DNA of 46,780 nucleotides from an uncultured Hungatella sp. (GTDB lineage: Bacteria > Bacillota > Clostridia > Lachnospirales > Lachnospiraceae), in assembly GCA_910585645.1 (NCBI GenBank), contig CAJUFP010000028.1, positions 1-46,780 on the forward strand, written 5' to 3'. Below the pieces are notes generated by a model. It did no database searches, was not told the origin of the DNA, and saw only the letters and a list, made by a program, of their open reading frames with translations. Shown piece by piece: positions 1 through 8,372 of the stretch. Every line of letters begins with the position of its first letter. Position 1 is the first letter of the stretch. The position numbers were made by a program, and so were the translations under genes.

Positions 1-1
1 A

Positions 2-100
2 TGCTTGGCATATCTGAACCCGGACAGGACCATCCTTCCCTTCTCTGACTGGCATTACGACAACCTACGCCTTTGCTCACTAAACAATATACCAATATAA
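2..100 (+). CDS. 3' end of an upstream gene (partial)
   Basis: Only one of the three forward frames stays open from the window edge, and it ends in TAA at 98-100. It reads about 32 residues ending LCSLNNIPI. The gene starts outside the window. I do not recognise the tail. Because the next gene is a VWA/CoxE-like protein, this could be the end of a companion gene in the same operon, but nothing in the tail itself proves that. Confidence 0.4.
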   Translation, partial: CLAYLNPDRTILPFSDWHYDNLRLCSLNNIPI

Positions 101-150
101 CGAATTTAAGGTTCTGTTTTATCAGAGCCAGGGAAAGGGAGGGAATTAAT

Positions 151-1329
151 GTGGAATTAGAGGAGCGCATGGCGCGGTGGCGTCTTATATTGGGGCAGGA
201 GAGTCAGGACAGGTTTGAGGGCATGAGGGGGGATGGGGCTCTTGACATGACGCCGGAGCAGTGGATGATGGACCAGGCGTTGGCAGCGATCTACAACAAC
301 GGGGAGTCAGGCGGGTTCGGGCCAGGGGGAAGGGGAGCCGGGCGGGGGCCGTCAAACCCTCAGATTACCCGGTGGCTGGGGGATGTGCGGACCTTGTTTG
401 ACAAGGAGCTGGTGAAGATCATCCAGGGTGACGCCATGGAGCGGTGCGGCTTAAAGCAGCTTATCTTCGAGCCGGAGCTTTTGGAGAACCTGGAGCCGGA
501 CATGGGCCTGGCAACCACTATTTTGATGTTAAAGGATCAGGTTCCAAAGAGAAGCAAAGAGAGCGTCCGGGAGTTTATGAAGAAGATCGTGGAGGAGATC
601 AATAAGCTTTTGGAGAGCGATATCCGGCGGGCAGTGACAGCTGCGGTGAACCGCAGGCGCCACAGCCTCATCCCATCGGCGTCGGCCCTGGATTTTCAGA
701 CCACGATCCGAAGGGGGATAAAGAATTACAGGCCGGAACTTAAGAAGATCATTCCGGAACACTACTACTTTTTTGACAGGACGTCCACTACGGCAGCCAA
801 CAAGTACACCATCATTCTGGATGTGGATCAGAGCGGGTCCATGGGGGAGTCGGTGATCTATTCGTCCATCATAAGCTGCATTCTTGCCAGCATGGCCTCG
901 GTAAAGACCAGGATCGTGGCGTTTGACACTCAGGTTGTGGATCTGACAGAGAAGTGCGACGACCCGGTGGATCTGCTGTTCGGGTTTCAGCTGGGAGGCG
1001 GCACGGACATTCATCAATCCGTGGCCTACTGCAGCCGGTTTGTGGAGAATCCTAAGAAGACGCTGTTTTTTCTGGTCAGCGATCTCATGGAAGGAGGCAA
1101 CCGGGCGGGGCTTCTTCGAAGACTTTCCCAGTTGAAGGAGAACGGGGTGACGGTTGTGTGCCTGTTGGCTATCGCGGACGGCGGAAAGCCATATTATGAC
1201 GGGCAGATGGCAGGTAAGATCGCGGCCATGGGGATCCCCTGCTTTGCCTGCAATCCCCAGAAGCTGCCGGAACTTTTGGAGAGAGCCCTTAAGGGGCAGG
1301 ATCTTTCGGGTATGGCCAAGGAAGGGTAG
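151..1329 (+). CDS. VWA domain protein (CoxE-like)
   Basis: A 392-residue cytoplasmic protein with a C-terminal von Willebrand factor A domain. The metal-binding MIDAS motif DQSGS is at about residues 226-230, and later MIDAS elements are visible in GGGTDIH and LVSDLMEGG. The first 200 residues are helical and charged, with no signal peptide or membrane segment. Such CoxE/YehP-like proteins are usually encoded beside a MoxR-type AAA ATPase and act with it in chaperone or metal-insertion roles; the substrate is unknown. The GTG at 151 is chosen because GGGAGG lies 8 bases before it. A longer frame opening at TTG 73 has no ribosome site and overlaps the preceding gene. It is probably the last gene of an operon extending left of the window. 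Confidence 0.85.
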   Translation: MELEERMARWRLILGQESQDRFEGMRGDGALDMTPEQWMMDQALAAIYNNGESGGFGPGGRGAGRGPSNPQITRWLGDVRTLFDKELVKIIQGDAMERCGLKQLIFEPELLENLEPDMGLATTILMLKDQVPKRSKESVREFMKKIVEEINKLLESDIRRAVTAAVNRRRHSLIPSASALDFQTTIRRGIKNYRPELKKIIPEHYYFFDRTSTTAANKYTIILDVDQSGSMGESVIYSSIISCILASMASVKTRIVAFDTQVVDLTEKCDDPVDLLFGFQLGGGTDIHQSVAYCSRFVENPKKTLFFLVSDLMEGGNRAGLLRRLSQLKENGVTVVCLLAIADGGKPYYDGQMAGKIAAMGIPCFACNPQKLPELLERALKGQDLSGMAKEG

Positions 1330-1473
1330 AGGCGCATTGCCCGCAGATGTTTTAGGAGTTTAAGAACGATTTCTTGCGCAAAATGGAAAATAAGACAAAT
1401 TTGATGAGAGAGCGGCCAGAATGCTGCAGGGGCCAAAGCTTTTGGGCCGCAGGGCACGGAAAGGACGAAAGAC

Positions 1474-2043
1474 ATGGAATGGGCGGACGGTAAGAGGAGA
1501 TGCAAATGGGCAAACCCGAAGAATGAGCGGTATATCCACTACCACGACAACGAGTGGGGCGTTCCGGTGTATGATGATGGGAAGCTGTTTGAGATGCTGG
1601 TTTTAGAGTCGTTTCAGGCAGGTCTGACCTGGGAGTGCGTTCTCAATAAGCGGGAGCATTTTCGGCGGGCCTTTGACGGGTTCGACGTGGAGAAGGTGTC
1701 TGAATATGACCAGGATCGGATGAGCGCTCTTGGGGAGAACCGGGACATTATCCGCAACAGGCGCAAGATCCAGGCGGCGGTGAAAAATGCCCGGGTGTTT
1801 CGCCAGATCCAGAGCGAGTATGGAAGTTTTTCCGATTACCTGTGGCACTGGACAGAGGGCAAGGTGATCTACGAGAAGGGAAAGGCCACTTCGCATCTGT
1901 CGGATACGGTGTCAGCGGATCTGAAGAAACGGGGGATGGGGTTTGTGGGGAGTACCATTATCTACGCTTATCTCCAGGCTGTTGGGGTGATCTATTCCCA
2001 TGACGACGGATGTTTTTTAGAGCGGGGAGAGAGCCAGGAGTGA
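1474..2043 (+). CDS. tag: DNA-3-methyladenine glycosylase I
   Basis: A 189-residue base-excision repair enzyme that removes N3-methyladenine from alkylated DNA. Family hallmarks are in order: RCKWAN near the start (Cys10), YHDNEWG (His23), QAGLTW, MGFVGST, and the C-terminal HDDGC. Cys10, His23 and the HxxxC pair match the four zinc ligands of E. coli Tag, so the metal site looks intact. Length equals the usual size of the family. A GGACGA sequence lies shortly upstream of the ATG. The 144-base gap to the VWA gene and the terminator after it suggest a small independent unit. Confidence 0.95.
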   Translation: MEWADGKRRCKWANPKNERYIHYHDNEWGVPVYDDGKLFEMLVLESFQAGLTWECVLNKREHFRRAFDGFDVEKVSEYDQDRMSALGENRDIIRNRRKIQAAVKNARVFRQIQSEYGSFSDYLWHWTEGKVIYEKGKATSHLSDTVSADLKKRGMGFVGSTIIYAYLQAVGVIYSHDDGCFLERGESQE

Positions 2044-2092
2044 CGGCGGAAAGATGTGAGGGGAAAAAAGAATTAAATTTGGGCAGTCAGTT

Positions 2093-2137
2093 GGGCAGTC
2101 AGGCATCAAAACAGGAGCCTTGACTGCTCTTTTTTTT
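2093..2137 (+). terminator. Rho-independent terminator after tag
   Basis: GGGCAGTCA pairs with TGACTGCTC (one wobble), with AGGC/GCCT able to extend the stem inward, and eight T follow directly. A second copy of GGGCAGTCAG lies just before the stem (2081-2090). Confidence 0.8.
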
Positions 2138-2181
2138 GACGGAAAATTGTCCCTAAATAACTATCAAATATCCCACACAGG

Positions 2182-2209
2182 TTAATTTTGGGAAAAAATT
2201 TGATATAAT
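2182..2209 (+). promoter_or_regulatory. Candidate promoter for the GH3 gene
   Basis: A perfect TATAAT at 2204-2209 lies about 90 bases before the GH3 start. The best -35 is a poor TTAATT at 2182-2187 with 16-bp spacing. It sits just after the terminator of the previous gene, where a promoter is expected. Confidence 0.4.
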
Positions 2210-2300
2210 AGCCGCAAATATGAGAAAGATGTTACATTGTGGAAGGCATCCCTTGTGGGGCTGGTAATGGGGGAAGACAGATTTGGAAAATGGAGAAAAG

Positions 2301-3986
2301 ATGAAGACAGACTACGGAAAACTGGGGCGGGAGTCTATGGAGCGGCTTAAGAACACAGCGGCTCAGGCCCAGGCAGTGCAGAAAAAGGTTCTGGTGGATC
2401 TGATGCGCCGAAACCGCAACACGGACTATGGCCGGAAGTATGGCTTTCACACGATCTGGACGCCAAGGGAGTTTCAGGAAAAGGTTCCGATTTCCAGGTA
2501 TGAGGACTATGAATCTTACATCCGGGACATGATACGGGGAAAGAAGCATGTGCTGAATGCTGACCCGACGGTGTATTTCTGCGTCAGTTCCGGAACCACG
2601 GGAAGACCCAGGTACGTTCCTTTGACAGAATGTGACCTGGATCTGCAGTATCAGTACGCCTATGGGACTGTGTTTGGATGTGTCGGGGAGTATTACCGGC
2701 ATATGCCGGAAGAACAGGTGTTTGGGAAGATTTTCCAGATCGGGGAGTTCGCAAAGACATACATGGAAAACGGGACCATGAAGGGCATCCGCTCTTCCTG
2801 CCTGTTTCAGTGGCTGGACAGAGACGGCCAGTTTGACGGGTCGGATTACTGCGCGCCAAAGGAAGTGCTTTTTCCGAAGGATCTGGAAGACCTGCTTTAC
2901 GTGAAAGTACGTTTTGCCCTTGCGCAGCCGGACATCAGGGCTATCCACGGCATCTTTGTCAACCGGGTGTGGGGAGTTTTGGACTATATCCGGCGCAAAT
3001 GGCTTTTGCTTCTTGAGGACATGGAGAGGGGGACGGTCCATGAGAGCATCCGTCTTTCCGATCATTGGCGCCGCTTTCTCATGGAGAAACTGCCGCCTGA
3101 CCCTGAGCGCGCGGCCCGGCTCAGGGGGTCGGTAGGCAGCAAGCCGGGGGCGGGGATGGTGAAACAGATCTGGCCGGAGATCCGGTACTGCCTGGCTGTA
3201 GGCGGAAGGGCATTTTCCCACTACATGGACAGGATGAGGGAATATGTGGGGGATGTTCCGTTTCACTACTCTGCCTACGCGGCCTCGGAGGGAATCTTCG
3301 GAGTTGCAAAGAGTTTAAATGAGCCGGACGCCTACGTCCTCTTTCCGGAGGCGGGATTTTTTGAGTTTCTCCCCATAACGGATCAGGAAGAGGAGAGCAA
3401 AAAGCCGCTGTTTTTGTGGGAAGTTAAAAAAGGCGAGAAGTATGAACTTGTGTTTACCAACCATTCCGGCCTGTACCGCTATAGGATGGGGGATGTGATA
3501 CAGGTTGTGGACTGGTACGAAAACGCCCCTGTGGCGCGGTTTTGCTACCGGAAAAGTCAGGTGGTCAGCGTGGCGGGGGAGAAGACCAACCCGGAACAAA
3601 TCCAGAAGGCCATGGACCGGTTTTTGGCAGGCACTGGCATGGCCATGGCCGGGTATTGCGTCCAGGAGGCGCGGGAATCCGGGCCAAAGTATCTGTTTTA
3701 TGTGGAGCCGGAAGAGATGGCCGCGGACAGCGGCCTGGCGGAGGGGACTTTGGATCGCTGTCTGTGTCAGGCGAACAGCAGATATCAGGCCCGCAGAGCC
3801 GCCAATGAGATCGGGCCGCCCCGCATCGCCTATCTGCAGAAGGGGTGTTTTCGCAGGTACGAGGAGTATCTGGCAGCCAGGGGGATCCCCAGAGGGCAGA
3901 GCAAGAGGGTCTGTGTTCTGGACACGGCGGACAAGAAGCTGTTTTTCGCGTCAGAGCAGGTAAGTAACCGTTCAGGGGTTATTTGA
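2301..3986 (+). CDS. GH3-family acyl-adenylate/amide synthetase-like protein
   Basis: A 561-residue soluble protein of the GH3 auxin-responsive promoter family, a branch of the ANL adenylating enzymes. In plants these join amino acids to carboxylic-acid hormones by way of an acyl-AMP; bacterial substrates are not established. The phosphate loop SSGTTGRPR is at about residues 96-104, the YAASEG motif near 325, and RYRMGD with the later KTNPEQI segment mark the AMP site and C-terminal domain. All core motifs look intact. The ATG at 2301 has GGAG five bases upstream; a longer frame from TTG 2283 lacks such a site. It appears monocistronic, with a promoter-like TATAAT before it and a stem-loop over its stop codon. 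Confidence 0.85.
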   Translation: MKTDYGKLGRESMERLKNTAAQAQAVQKKVLVDLMRRNRNTDYGRKYGFHTIWTPREFQEKVPISRYEDYESYIRDMIRGKKHVLNADPTVYFCVSSGTTGRPRYVPLTECDLDLQYQYAYGTVFGCVGEYYRHMPEEQVFGKIFQIGEFAKTYMENGTMKGIRSSCLFQWLDRDGQFDGSDYCAPKEVLFPKDLEDLLYVKVRFALAQPDIRAIHGIFVNRVWGVLDYIRRKWLLLLEDMERGTVHESIRLSDHWRRFLMEKLPPDPERAARLRGSVGSKPGAGMVKQIWPEIRYCLAVGGRAFSHYMDRMREYVGDVPFHYSAYAASEGIFGVAKSLNEPDAYVLFPEAGFFEFLPITDQEEESKKPLFLWEVKKGEKYELVFTNHSGLYRYRMGDVIQVVDWYENAPVARFCYRKSQVVSVAGEKTNPEQIQKAMDRFLAGTGMAMAGYCVQEARESGPKYLFYVEPEEMAADSGLAEGTLDRCLCQANSRYQARRAANEIGPPRIAYLQKGCFRRYEEYLAARGIPRGQSKRVCVLDTADKKLFFASEQVSNRSGVI

Positions 3987-3994
3987 ACGGTTAC
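3964..3994 (+). repeat. Perfect stem-loop across the GH3 stop codon
   Basis: GTAACCGTTCA and TGAACGGTTAC form a perfect 11-bp stem with a 9-base loop. The gene's TGA stop is the first three bases of the 3' arm. No T-run follows, so it is not a standard terminator; it may protect the mRNA end or be a protein site. Confidence 0.6.
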
Positions 3995-4055
3995 GCAGGT
4001 AAAGCGGCAGGAAAAAGTTTTTGGCGATTAGACAGTATTCAATCCCGGGAAAATG

Positions 4056-4064
4056 TGCTATACT
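4056..4064 (+). promoter_or_regulatory. Extended -10 promoter before the GH13 gene
   Basis: TGCTATACT fits an extended -10 (TGn plus TATACT) about 90 bases before the GH13 start. No good -35 is visible, which extended -10 promoters tolerate. Confidence 0.4.
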
Positions 4065-4151
4065 AAAAAGCACGTTAAGGCCCCAATTTGATGCCTTGGA
4101 GCCTTTGGGGCAGGGCGAAGACGAAGACTACGTATCGGGAGGAACTGGCGA

Positions 4152-6221
4152 ATGGCATGGTATGATGAAGCCGTATTTTATCACATTTATCCCCTGGGGC
4201 TTACAGGCGCTCCCAGGACCAATTCTTACGAGGAGGGGGAGCACCGGCTGAACACGCTGATCCCGTGGATTTCCCACATAAAGGATATTGGCTGTAATGC
4301 CCTTTACATTGGCCCCCTGTTTGAATCTGTGGGGCACGGGTATGAGACCACGGACTACAAAAAGCTGGACAGCCGCCTGGGGACCAACGAGGATCTGACC
4401 GCCTTTGTACAGGAGTGTCACAGGCAGGGAGTGCGGGTGATCCTGGACGGCGTGTTTAACCACACAGGGCGGGATTTTTTCGCGTTTCAGGATATCAAGA
4501 AGAACCGGGAGAACTCCCCCTATAAAGATTGGTACTGCAATGTAAATTTCTGGGGAAACAATGAGTACAATGACGGGTTTTCCTACGACAACTGGGGAGG
4601 ATACAATCTTCTGGCCAAGTTAAACCAGCACAACCCTGCGGTCCGGGACTATATCTGCGATGTGATCCGTTTCTGGGCAAGGGAGTTTCACATTGACGGC
4701 ATCCGTCTGGATGCCGCCGACGTGCTGGACTTTGGGTACATGCAGGCCCTTCGGCACACAGCCGGGGAGATCGGGTCGGATTTCTGGCTTATGGGTGAGG
4801 TGATCCACGGGGACTATACCCGCTGGGTCAATGAGGGGACGCTTCACTCGGTAACAAACTACCACCTGCACAAGGCCCTGTACTCGGGCCACAATGATCA
4901 CAATTATTTTGAGATCGCCCACACGGTCAGGCGGCTCTATGAGATGGGGGGCAACCGTCCGGACGGCCTGAAGCTGTACAATTTTGTGGACAACCACGAC
5001 GTGGAGCGGATCTACACCAAGTTAAACAACAAGGCCCACTTTGAACCGGTCCATATTTTGATGTACACGCTGCCAGGGGTGCCGTCGGTTTACTATGGGT
5101 CCGAGTTTGGGATAGAGGGGAAGAAGGAGCGGTATTCCGACGACTCCCTGCGGCCTGCTCTGTCCCTGGAGGATTACAAAGACGCTCTTAAGGACAACCC
5201 CTGTACCAGGCTGATCAGCGCTCTGGGGAAGGCGCGGCAGCAGGTGAAAGCCCTGTCCTACGGCGATTACAGGGAGCTTGTCCTGACAAACCGCCAGTAC
5301 GGGTTTGGGAGGACTTACAACGGGGAGACGGTTCTGGTGGCAGTGAACAATGACGACGATGACGCCTTCATGAGCCTGCCGGCAGGCCCGGCAGCTGCCT
5401 ACCAAAATGTGCTGTCAGGAGAACGTGTATTTGTGACCGACGGGCGGCTCAATGTGACGGTTAAGGGAAACAGCGGCGGGATCTGGGTGCCTGTTTCAGG
5501 TGAGGACACGGCTCCGGAGAAAGAAGAGAAGACAGAGGGCCGGGCAGAAGCGACTCCGATGGTGGAGGAGACCATGGGGGCAGAGACTGCGCGGACAGAG
5601 GAAGAGAGCAAGAGGCAGGCGGGAGCGGGTCAGACAGCGGAGAAGCCCCAGGGGGCGGAGATCCCGGGGACAGCCGAAGAGAGCAAGGGCCGGACGGAAG
5701 CGGGGCAGACAGTGGAAGGGGCCCAGGGGGCGGAGATCCCGGGGACAGCCGAAGAGAGCAAAGGCCGGACGGAAGCGGGGCGGACAGTGGAAGGGACCCA
5801 GGGGGCGGAGATCCCGCAGACAGCCGAAGAGAGCAAGGGCCAGACGAAAGCGGGACAGATAGTGGAAGGGGCCCAGGGGGCAGAAGTCCCGGGGACAGCC
5901 GAAGATCCCGAGGAGACGGAGGGGCTTCCTACGTCAGAAGGATTACAGGAACAGGAGGTTAGGCCTGCGGCAAAAGAGTCTGCCAGGGATAAGGACGTGA
6001 CCATGGCAGAAGGATTGCCCAAAGAAGCGGCCTCTTCTAATATCAAGCTGCAGGAGCCCGCAAAGAAGAAGACGTATGAGGAGATGACCATTGAGGAGCT
6101 GCAGCAGGCGATCCTGGATAGAATGGCCATGAACGGACCGGTGACAGACCGTATGCGCCAGGATGTTATAGAGAATGTATACCACAACTCACTCATTAAC
6201 TGGATAAAGAGTTTCCGGTAA
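4152..6221 (+). CDS. GH13 alpha-amylase-family glycosidase with repeat tail
   Basis: A 689-residue cytoplasmic alpha-glucan hydrolase or transglycosylase. The four GH13 regions are present: DGVFNH (99-104), GIRLDAAD with nucleophile Asp187, MGEVIHG with acid/base Glu216, and NFVDNHD with Asp283. The catalytic barrel and C-terminal beta domain end near residue 450. A 200-residue low-complexity tail follows, built from an Ala/Glu/Gly/Thr-rich 25-residue unit repeated about four times (75 bp per unit). The last 50 residues are helical and charged (EEMTIEELQQAIL and on) and look like a separate small domain. There is no signal peptide, so the substrate should be intracellular maltodextrin or glycogen. 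GGGAGGAA precedes the ATG. Exact specificity (neopullulanase, cyclomaltodextrinase or other) cannot be read. Confidence 0.9.
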   Translation: MAWYDEAVFYHIYPLGLTGAPRTNSYEEGEHRLNTLIPWISHIKDIGCNALYIGPLFESVGHGYETTDYKKLDSRLGTNEDLTAFVQECHRQGVRVILDGVFNHTGRDFFAFQDIKKNRENSPYKDWYCNVNFWGNNEYNDGFSYDNWGGYNLLAKLNQHNPAVRDYICDVIRFWAREFHIDGIRLDAADVLDFGYMQALRHTAGEIGSDFWLMGEVIHGDYTRWVNEGTLHSVTNYHLHKALYSGHNDHNYFEIAHTVRRLYEMGGNRPDGLKLYNFVDNHDVERIYTKLNNKAHFEPVHILMYTLPGVPSVYYGSEFGIEGKKERYSDDSLRPALSLEDYKDALKDNPCTRLISALGKARQQVKALSYGDYRELVLTNRQYGFGRTYNGETVLVAVNNDDDDAFMSLPAGPAAAYQNVLSGERVFVTDGRLNVTVKGNSGGIWVPVSGEDTAPEKEEKTEGRAEATPMVEETMGAETARTEEESKRQAGAGQTAEKPQGAEIPGTAEESKGRTEAGQTVEGAQGAEIPGTAEESKGRTEAGRTVEGTQGAEIPQTAEESKGQTKAGQIVEGAQGAEVPGTAEDPEETEGLPTSEGLQEQEVRPAAKESARDKDVTMAEGLPKEAASSNIKLQEPAKKKTYEEMTIEELQQAILDRMAMNGPVTDRMRQDVIENVYHNSLINWIKSFR
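5580..5900 (+). repeat. 75-bp in-frame tandem repeats in the GH13 gene
   Basis: Units begin at 5580 (degenerate), 5655, 5730, 5805 and 5880 (partial), exactly 75 bp apart. The three middle copies are nearly identical and each encodes a variant of AEIPGTAEESKGRTEAG plus a short linker. Because 75 is a multiple of three, unit gain or loss by slippage keeps the frame. Confidence 0.9.
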
Positions 6222-6240
6222 AAGGGACATGAAATTTGGG

Positions 6241-6275
6241 GACGCCGCCACAGATACTGGCGGCGTCTTTGCTGT
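6241..6275 (+). terminator. Terminator after the GH13 gene
   Basis: GACGCCGCC and GGCGGCGTC form a perfect 9-bp GC-rich stem with a 9-base loop, followed by a short T-rich stretch (TTTGCTGTTT). Confidence 0.75.
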
Positions 6276-6300
6276 TTAAATAGAAAGGAGCGCCAAAAGG

Positions 6301-7266
6301 ATGATCCTCAACACAGGCAGCCGAACCGACATCCCCGCCTACTATGCCCCCTGGTTTTACAACCGGATCCGGGAAGGGTATGTTTTGGCGCGCAATCCCT
6401 ACTACCCATCCCAGGTTACAAAGTACAGGTTAAGCCCAAAAGTTATCGACATTTTAACGTTTTGCACCAAAAATCCCCAGCCTATGCTGGACAGGTTACA
6501 GGAATTATCAGAATATTCCTGCGTATGGTACGTGACGATAACCTGTTACGGAAGGGATGTGGAGCCTTTTGTGCCTGAGACCGGGCAGGTGATGGACAGT
6601 TTTAAAAGGTTATCAGCCCTGGTTGGAAGAAGACGGGTCATCTGGAGGTATGACCCGGTGTTTCTGTCAGACGCCTATCCGGAGGAATACCATGTGGAAC
6701 AGTTTGGGAGGATGGCGGATTCCCTTTCCCGGTACACAGACCGGTGCGTGGTCAGCTTCATCGACCTGTACGAGAAGACGAAGCGGAATTTTCCCGGCAT
6801 CCGGGAAGTGGCGTGGGAGGAGCAAAAGCGGCTGATCAAGGCCTTCTCACGGATCGCGGCGAGAAACCGCCTGAAGATCCATCTGTGCTGCGAGAAGAAG
6901 GAGCTGGAGACAGACCATGTGGACGCCGGAGGCTGTATGACAAAAGAGGTGCTGGAGCAGGCAGCGGGATTTTCCCTGAACGTGCCGAAAAAGAGACCGG
7001 CCCGTCCGGCGTGCGGCTGCCTTCTGGGCGCGGACATCGGGGCCTACAACACCTGCGGCCACGGGTGCCTGTACTGCTATGCCAACTACGACAGAAAAAC
7101 CGTGGCCGGGAACATGAAAAACCATAACCTGAATTCACCGTTTCTGGTGGGAGGTTTTCAGGACGGGGACATGATAAAAGAGGCGGTCCAGACGCCCTGG
7201 AGGGACGGCCAGTTAACACTCTTTGACTTCACCCGGAAGGTCTGTGAAAAAACTATTGATTTATAA
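6301..7266 (+). CDS. DUF1848 family protein with C-terminal cysteine cluster
   Basis: A 321-residue soluble protein of the DUF1848 family, whose function is not established. The N-terminal half holds the family's aromatic-rich segments (IPAYYAPWFYNRI, WRYDPVF). Near the C-terminus five cysteines cluster at 238, 240, 252, 256 and 259; the last three read CGHGCLYC, a Cx3Cx2C pattern like the iron-sulfur motif of radical SAM enzymes but placed at the end of the protein rather than near the start. A redox or iron-sulfur role is my inference. GAAAGGAG lies upstream of the ATG. It stands between the GH13 terminator and the plsX promoter, so it is probably transcribed alone. Confidence 0.8.
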   Translation: MILNTGSRTDIPAYYAPWFYNRIREGYVLARNPYYPSQVTKYRLSPKVIDILTFCTKNPQPMLDRLQELSEYSCVWYVTITCYGRDVEPFVPETGQVMDSFKRLSALVGRRRVIWRYDPVFLSDAYPEEYHVEQFGRMADSLSRYTDRCVVSFIDLYEKTKRNFPGIREVAWEEQKRLIKAFSRIAARNRLKIHLCCEKKELETDHVDAGGCMTKEVLEQAAGFSLNVPKKRPARPACGCLLGADIGAYNTCGHGCLYCYANYDRKTVAGNMKNHNLNSPFLVGGFQDGDMIKEAVQTPWRDGQLTLFDFTRKVCEKTIDL

Positions 7267-7284
7267 AACAATATCGAGTATATT
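7256..7284 (+). promoter_or_regulatory. Candidate plsX-acpP promoter
   Basis: TTGATT at 7256-7261 and TATATT at 7279-7284 are spaced by exactly 17 bp, in the short gap ahead of plsX. The -35 overlaps the stop codon of the DUF1848 gene. No FapR-type palindrome was seen beside it. Confidence 0.5.
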
Positions 7285-7334
7285 ATGTAATAGGTTATCG
7301 AAAGGCCCTGGGCTGAAAGGAGAGATAGGGAGTC

Positions 7335-8345
7335 ATGATAAAGATAGCTGTGGATGCCATGGGAGGCGATTATGCTCCCGGGGAGATGGTCAAAGGGGCC
7401 GTGGAGGCATTAAAGAAGAAAGATCAGGTAACTGTGATCCTGGTAGGTCAGAAGGACAAGATCGCCAAAGAGCTGGAGCGGTATACATATCCGGCGGACA
7501 GGCTTTCCATTGTCCATGCCTCAGAGGTGATCGAGACCGGGGAACCGCCTGTGAACGCGGTCAGGAAGAAGAAGGATTCCTCCATCGTGGTGGGCATGAA
7601 CCTGGTGAAGAAGGGTGAGGCGGACGCCTTTGTGTCTGCCGGAAGCTCCGGAGCCATTTTGGTGGGCGGACAGATCATTGTGGGAAGAATAAGAGGGGTG
7701 GAGCGCCCGCCTCTCGCGCCGCTGATTCCCACAAGGAAAGGCGTGTCCCTGCTCATTGACTGCGGTGCCAATGTGGACGCCAGACCGTCCCATCTGGTGC
7801 AGTTTGCCAGAATGGGTTCTATTTACATGGAACATGTCATAGGCATTAAGCATCCGAGGGTAGCCATTGTCAACATCGGCGCCGAGGAGGAGAAAGGCAA
7901 TGCTCTGGTCAAGGAGACCTATCCCCTTTTAAAGGCCTGCGGGGACATTAACTTTACAGGCAGCATCGAAGCCAGGGAGATCCCGGAGGGCGGGGCGGAT
8001 GTGATCGTCTCCGAGGCTTTTGTGGGCAATGTGATCTTAAAGCTCTATGAGGGCGTTGGGTCCACCATGCTGTCCATGGTCAAGGAGGGGCTGATGGTGA
8101 ACTTAAAGACCAAGATCGGGGCCCTTCTGGTAAAGCCGGCTCTAAAGGAGACCATGAAGGCCTTTGACGCCAGCCAGTACGGGGGCGCGCCGCTGTTAGG
8201 TCTAAAGGGCCTGGTGGTGAAAGCCCACGGCAACTCAAAGTCCGTGGAGGTGTGCAACTCCATTCTCCAGTGCATCACCTTTAAGGAACAGCAGATCAAC
8301 GAAAAAATCAAGGAGAGCCTGCAGCCAAATAAAGAGCAGGAATAA
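7335..8345 (+). CDS. plsX: Phosphate acyltransferase PlsX
   Basis: A 336-residue peripheral enzyme that turns acyl-ACP into acyl-phosphate, the donor used by PlsY in the first step of membrane phospholipid synthesis. The start MIKIAVDAMGGDYAPGEMV is the family's diagnostic N-terminus, and CGANVDARP, NIGAEEEKGN and the central VSEAFVGNV segment are also present. Length is normal. GAAAGGAG and GGGAG lie just upstream of the ATG. The acyl carrier protein gene follows after 27 bases, the standard Firmicute pairing, so both are likely one transcript. Confidence 0.97.
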   Translation: MIKIAVDAMGGDYAPGEMVKGAVEALKKKDQVTVILVGQKDKIAKELERYTYPADRLSIVHASEVIETGEPPVNAVRKKKDSSIVVGMNLVKKGEADAFVSAGSSGAILVGGQIIVGRIRGVERPPLAPLIPTRKGVSLLIDCGANVDARPSHLVQFARMGSIYMEHVIGIKHPRVAIVNIGAEEEKGNALVKETYPLLKACGDINFTGSIEAREIPEGGADVIVSEAFVGNVILKLYEGVGSTMLSMVKEGLMVNLKTKIGALLVKPALKETMKAFDASQYGGAPLLGLKGLVVKAHGNSKSVEVCNSILQCITFKEQQINEKIKESLQPNKEQE

Positions 8346-8372
8346 AAATTTTAAGAGAGGAAGGGTATTACT

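Noticed and set aside
2232..3266. A 344-residue open frame on the minus strand
   Set aside because: It lies opposite the GH3 gene, whose motifs are complete. The product has no recognisable domain and its composition is that of a GC-rich shadow frame.
5580..5900. Possible CRISPR array
   Set aside because: The 75-bp period has no variable spacers, is a multiple of three and stays in frame; it is a protein repeat.
7267..7334. FapR operator at the plsX promoter
   Set aside because: No palindrome of the FapR type is visible in the gap.
7223..7618. A 131-residue plus-strand frame across the plsX start
   Set aside because: It overlaps the diagnostic PlsX N-terminus in another frame and has no ribosome site of its own.
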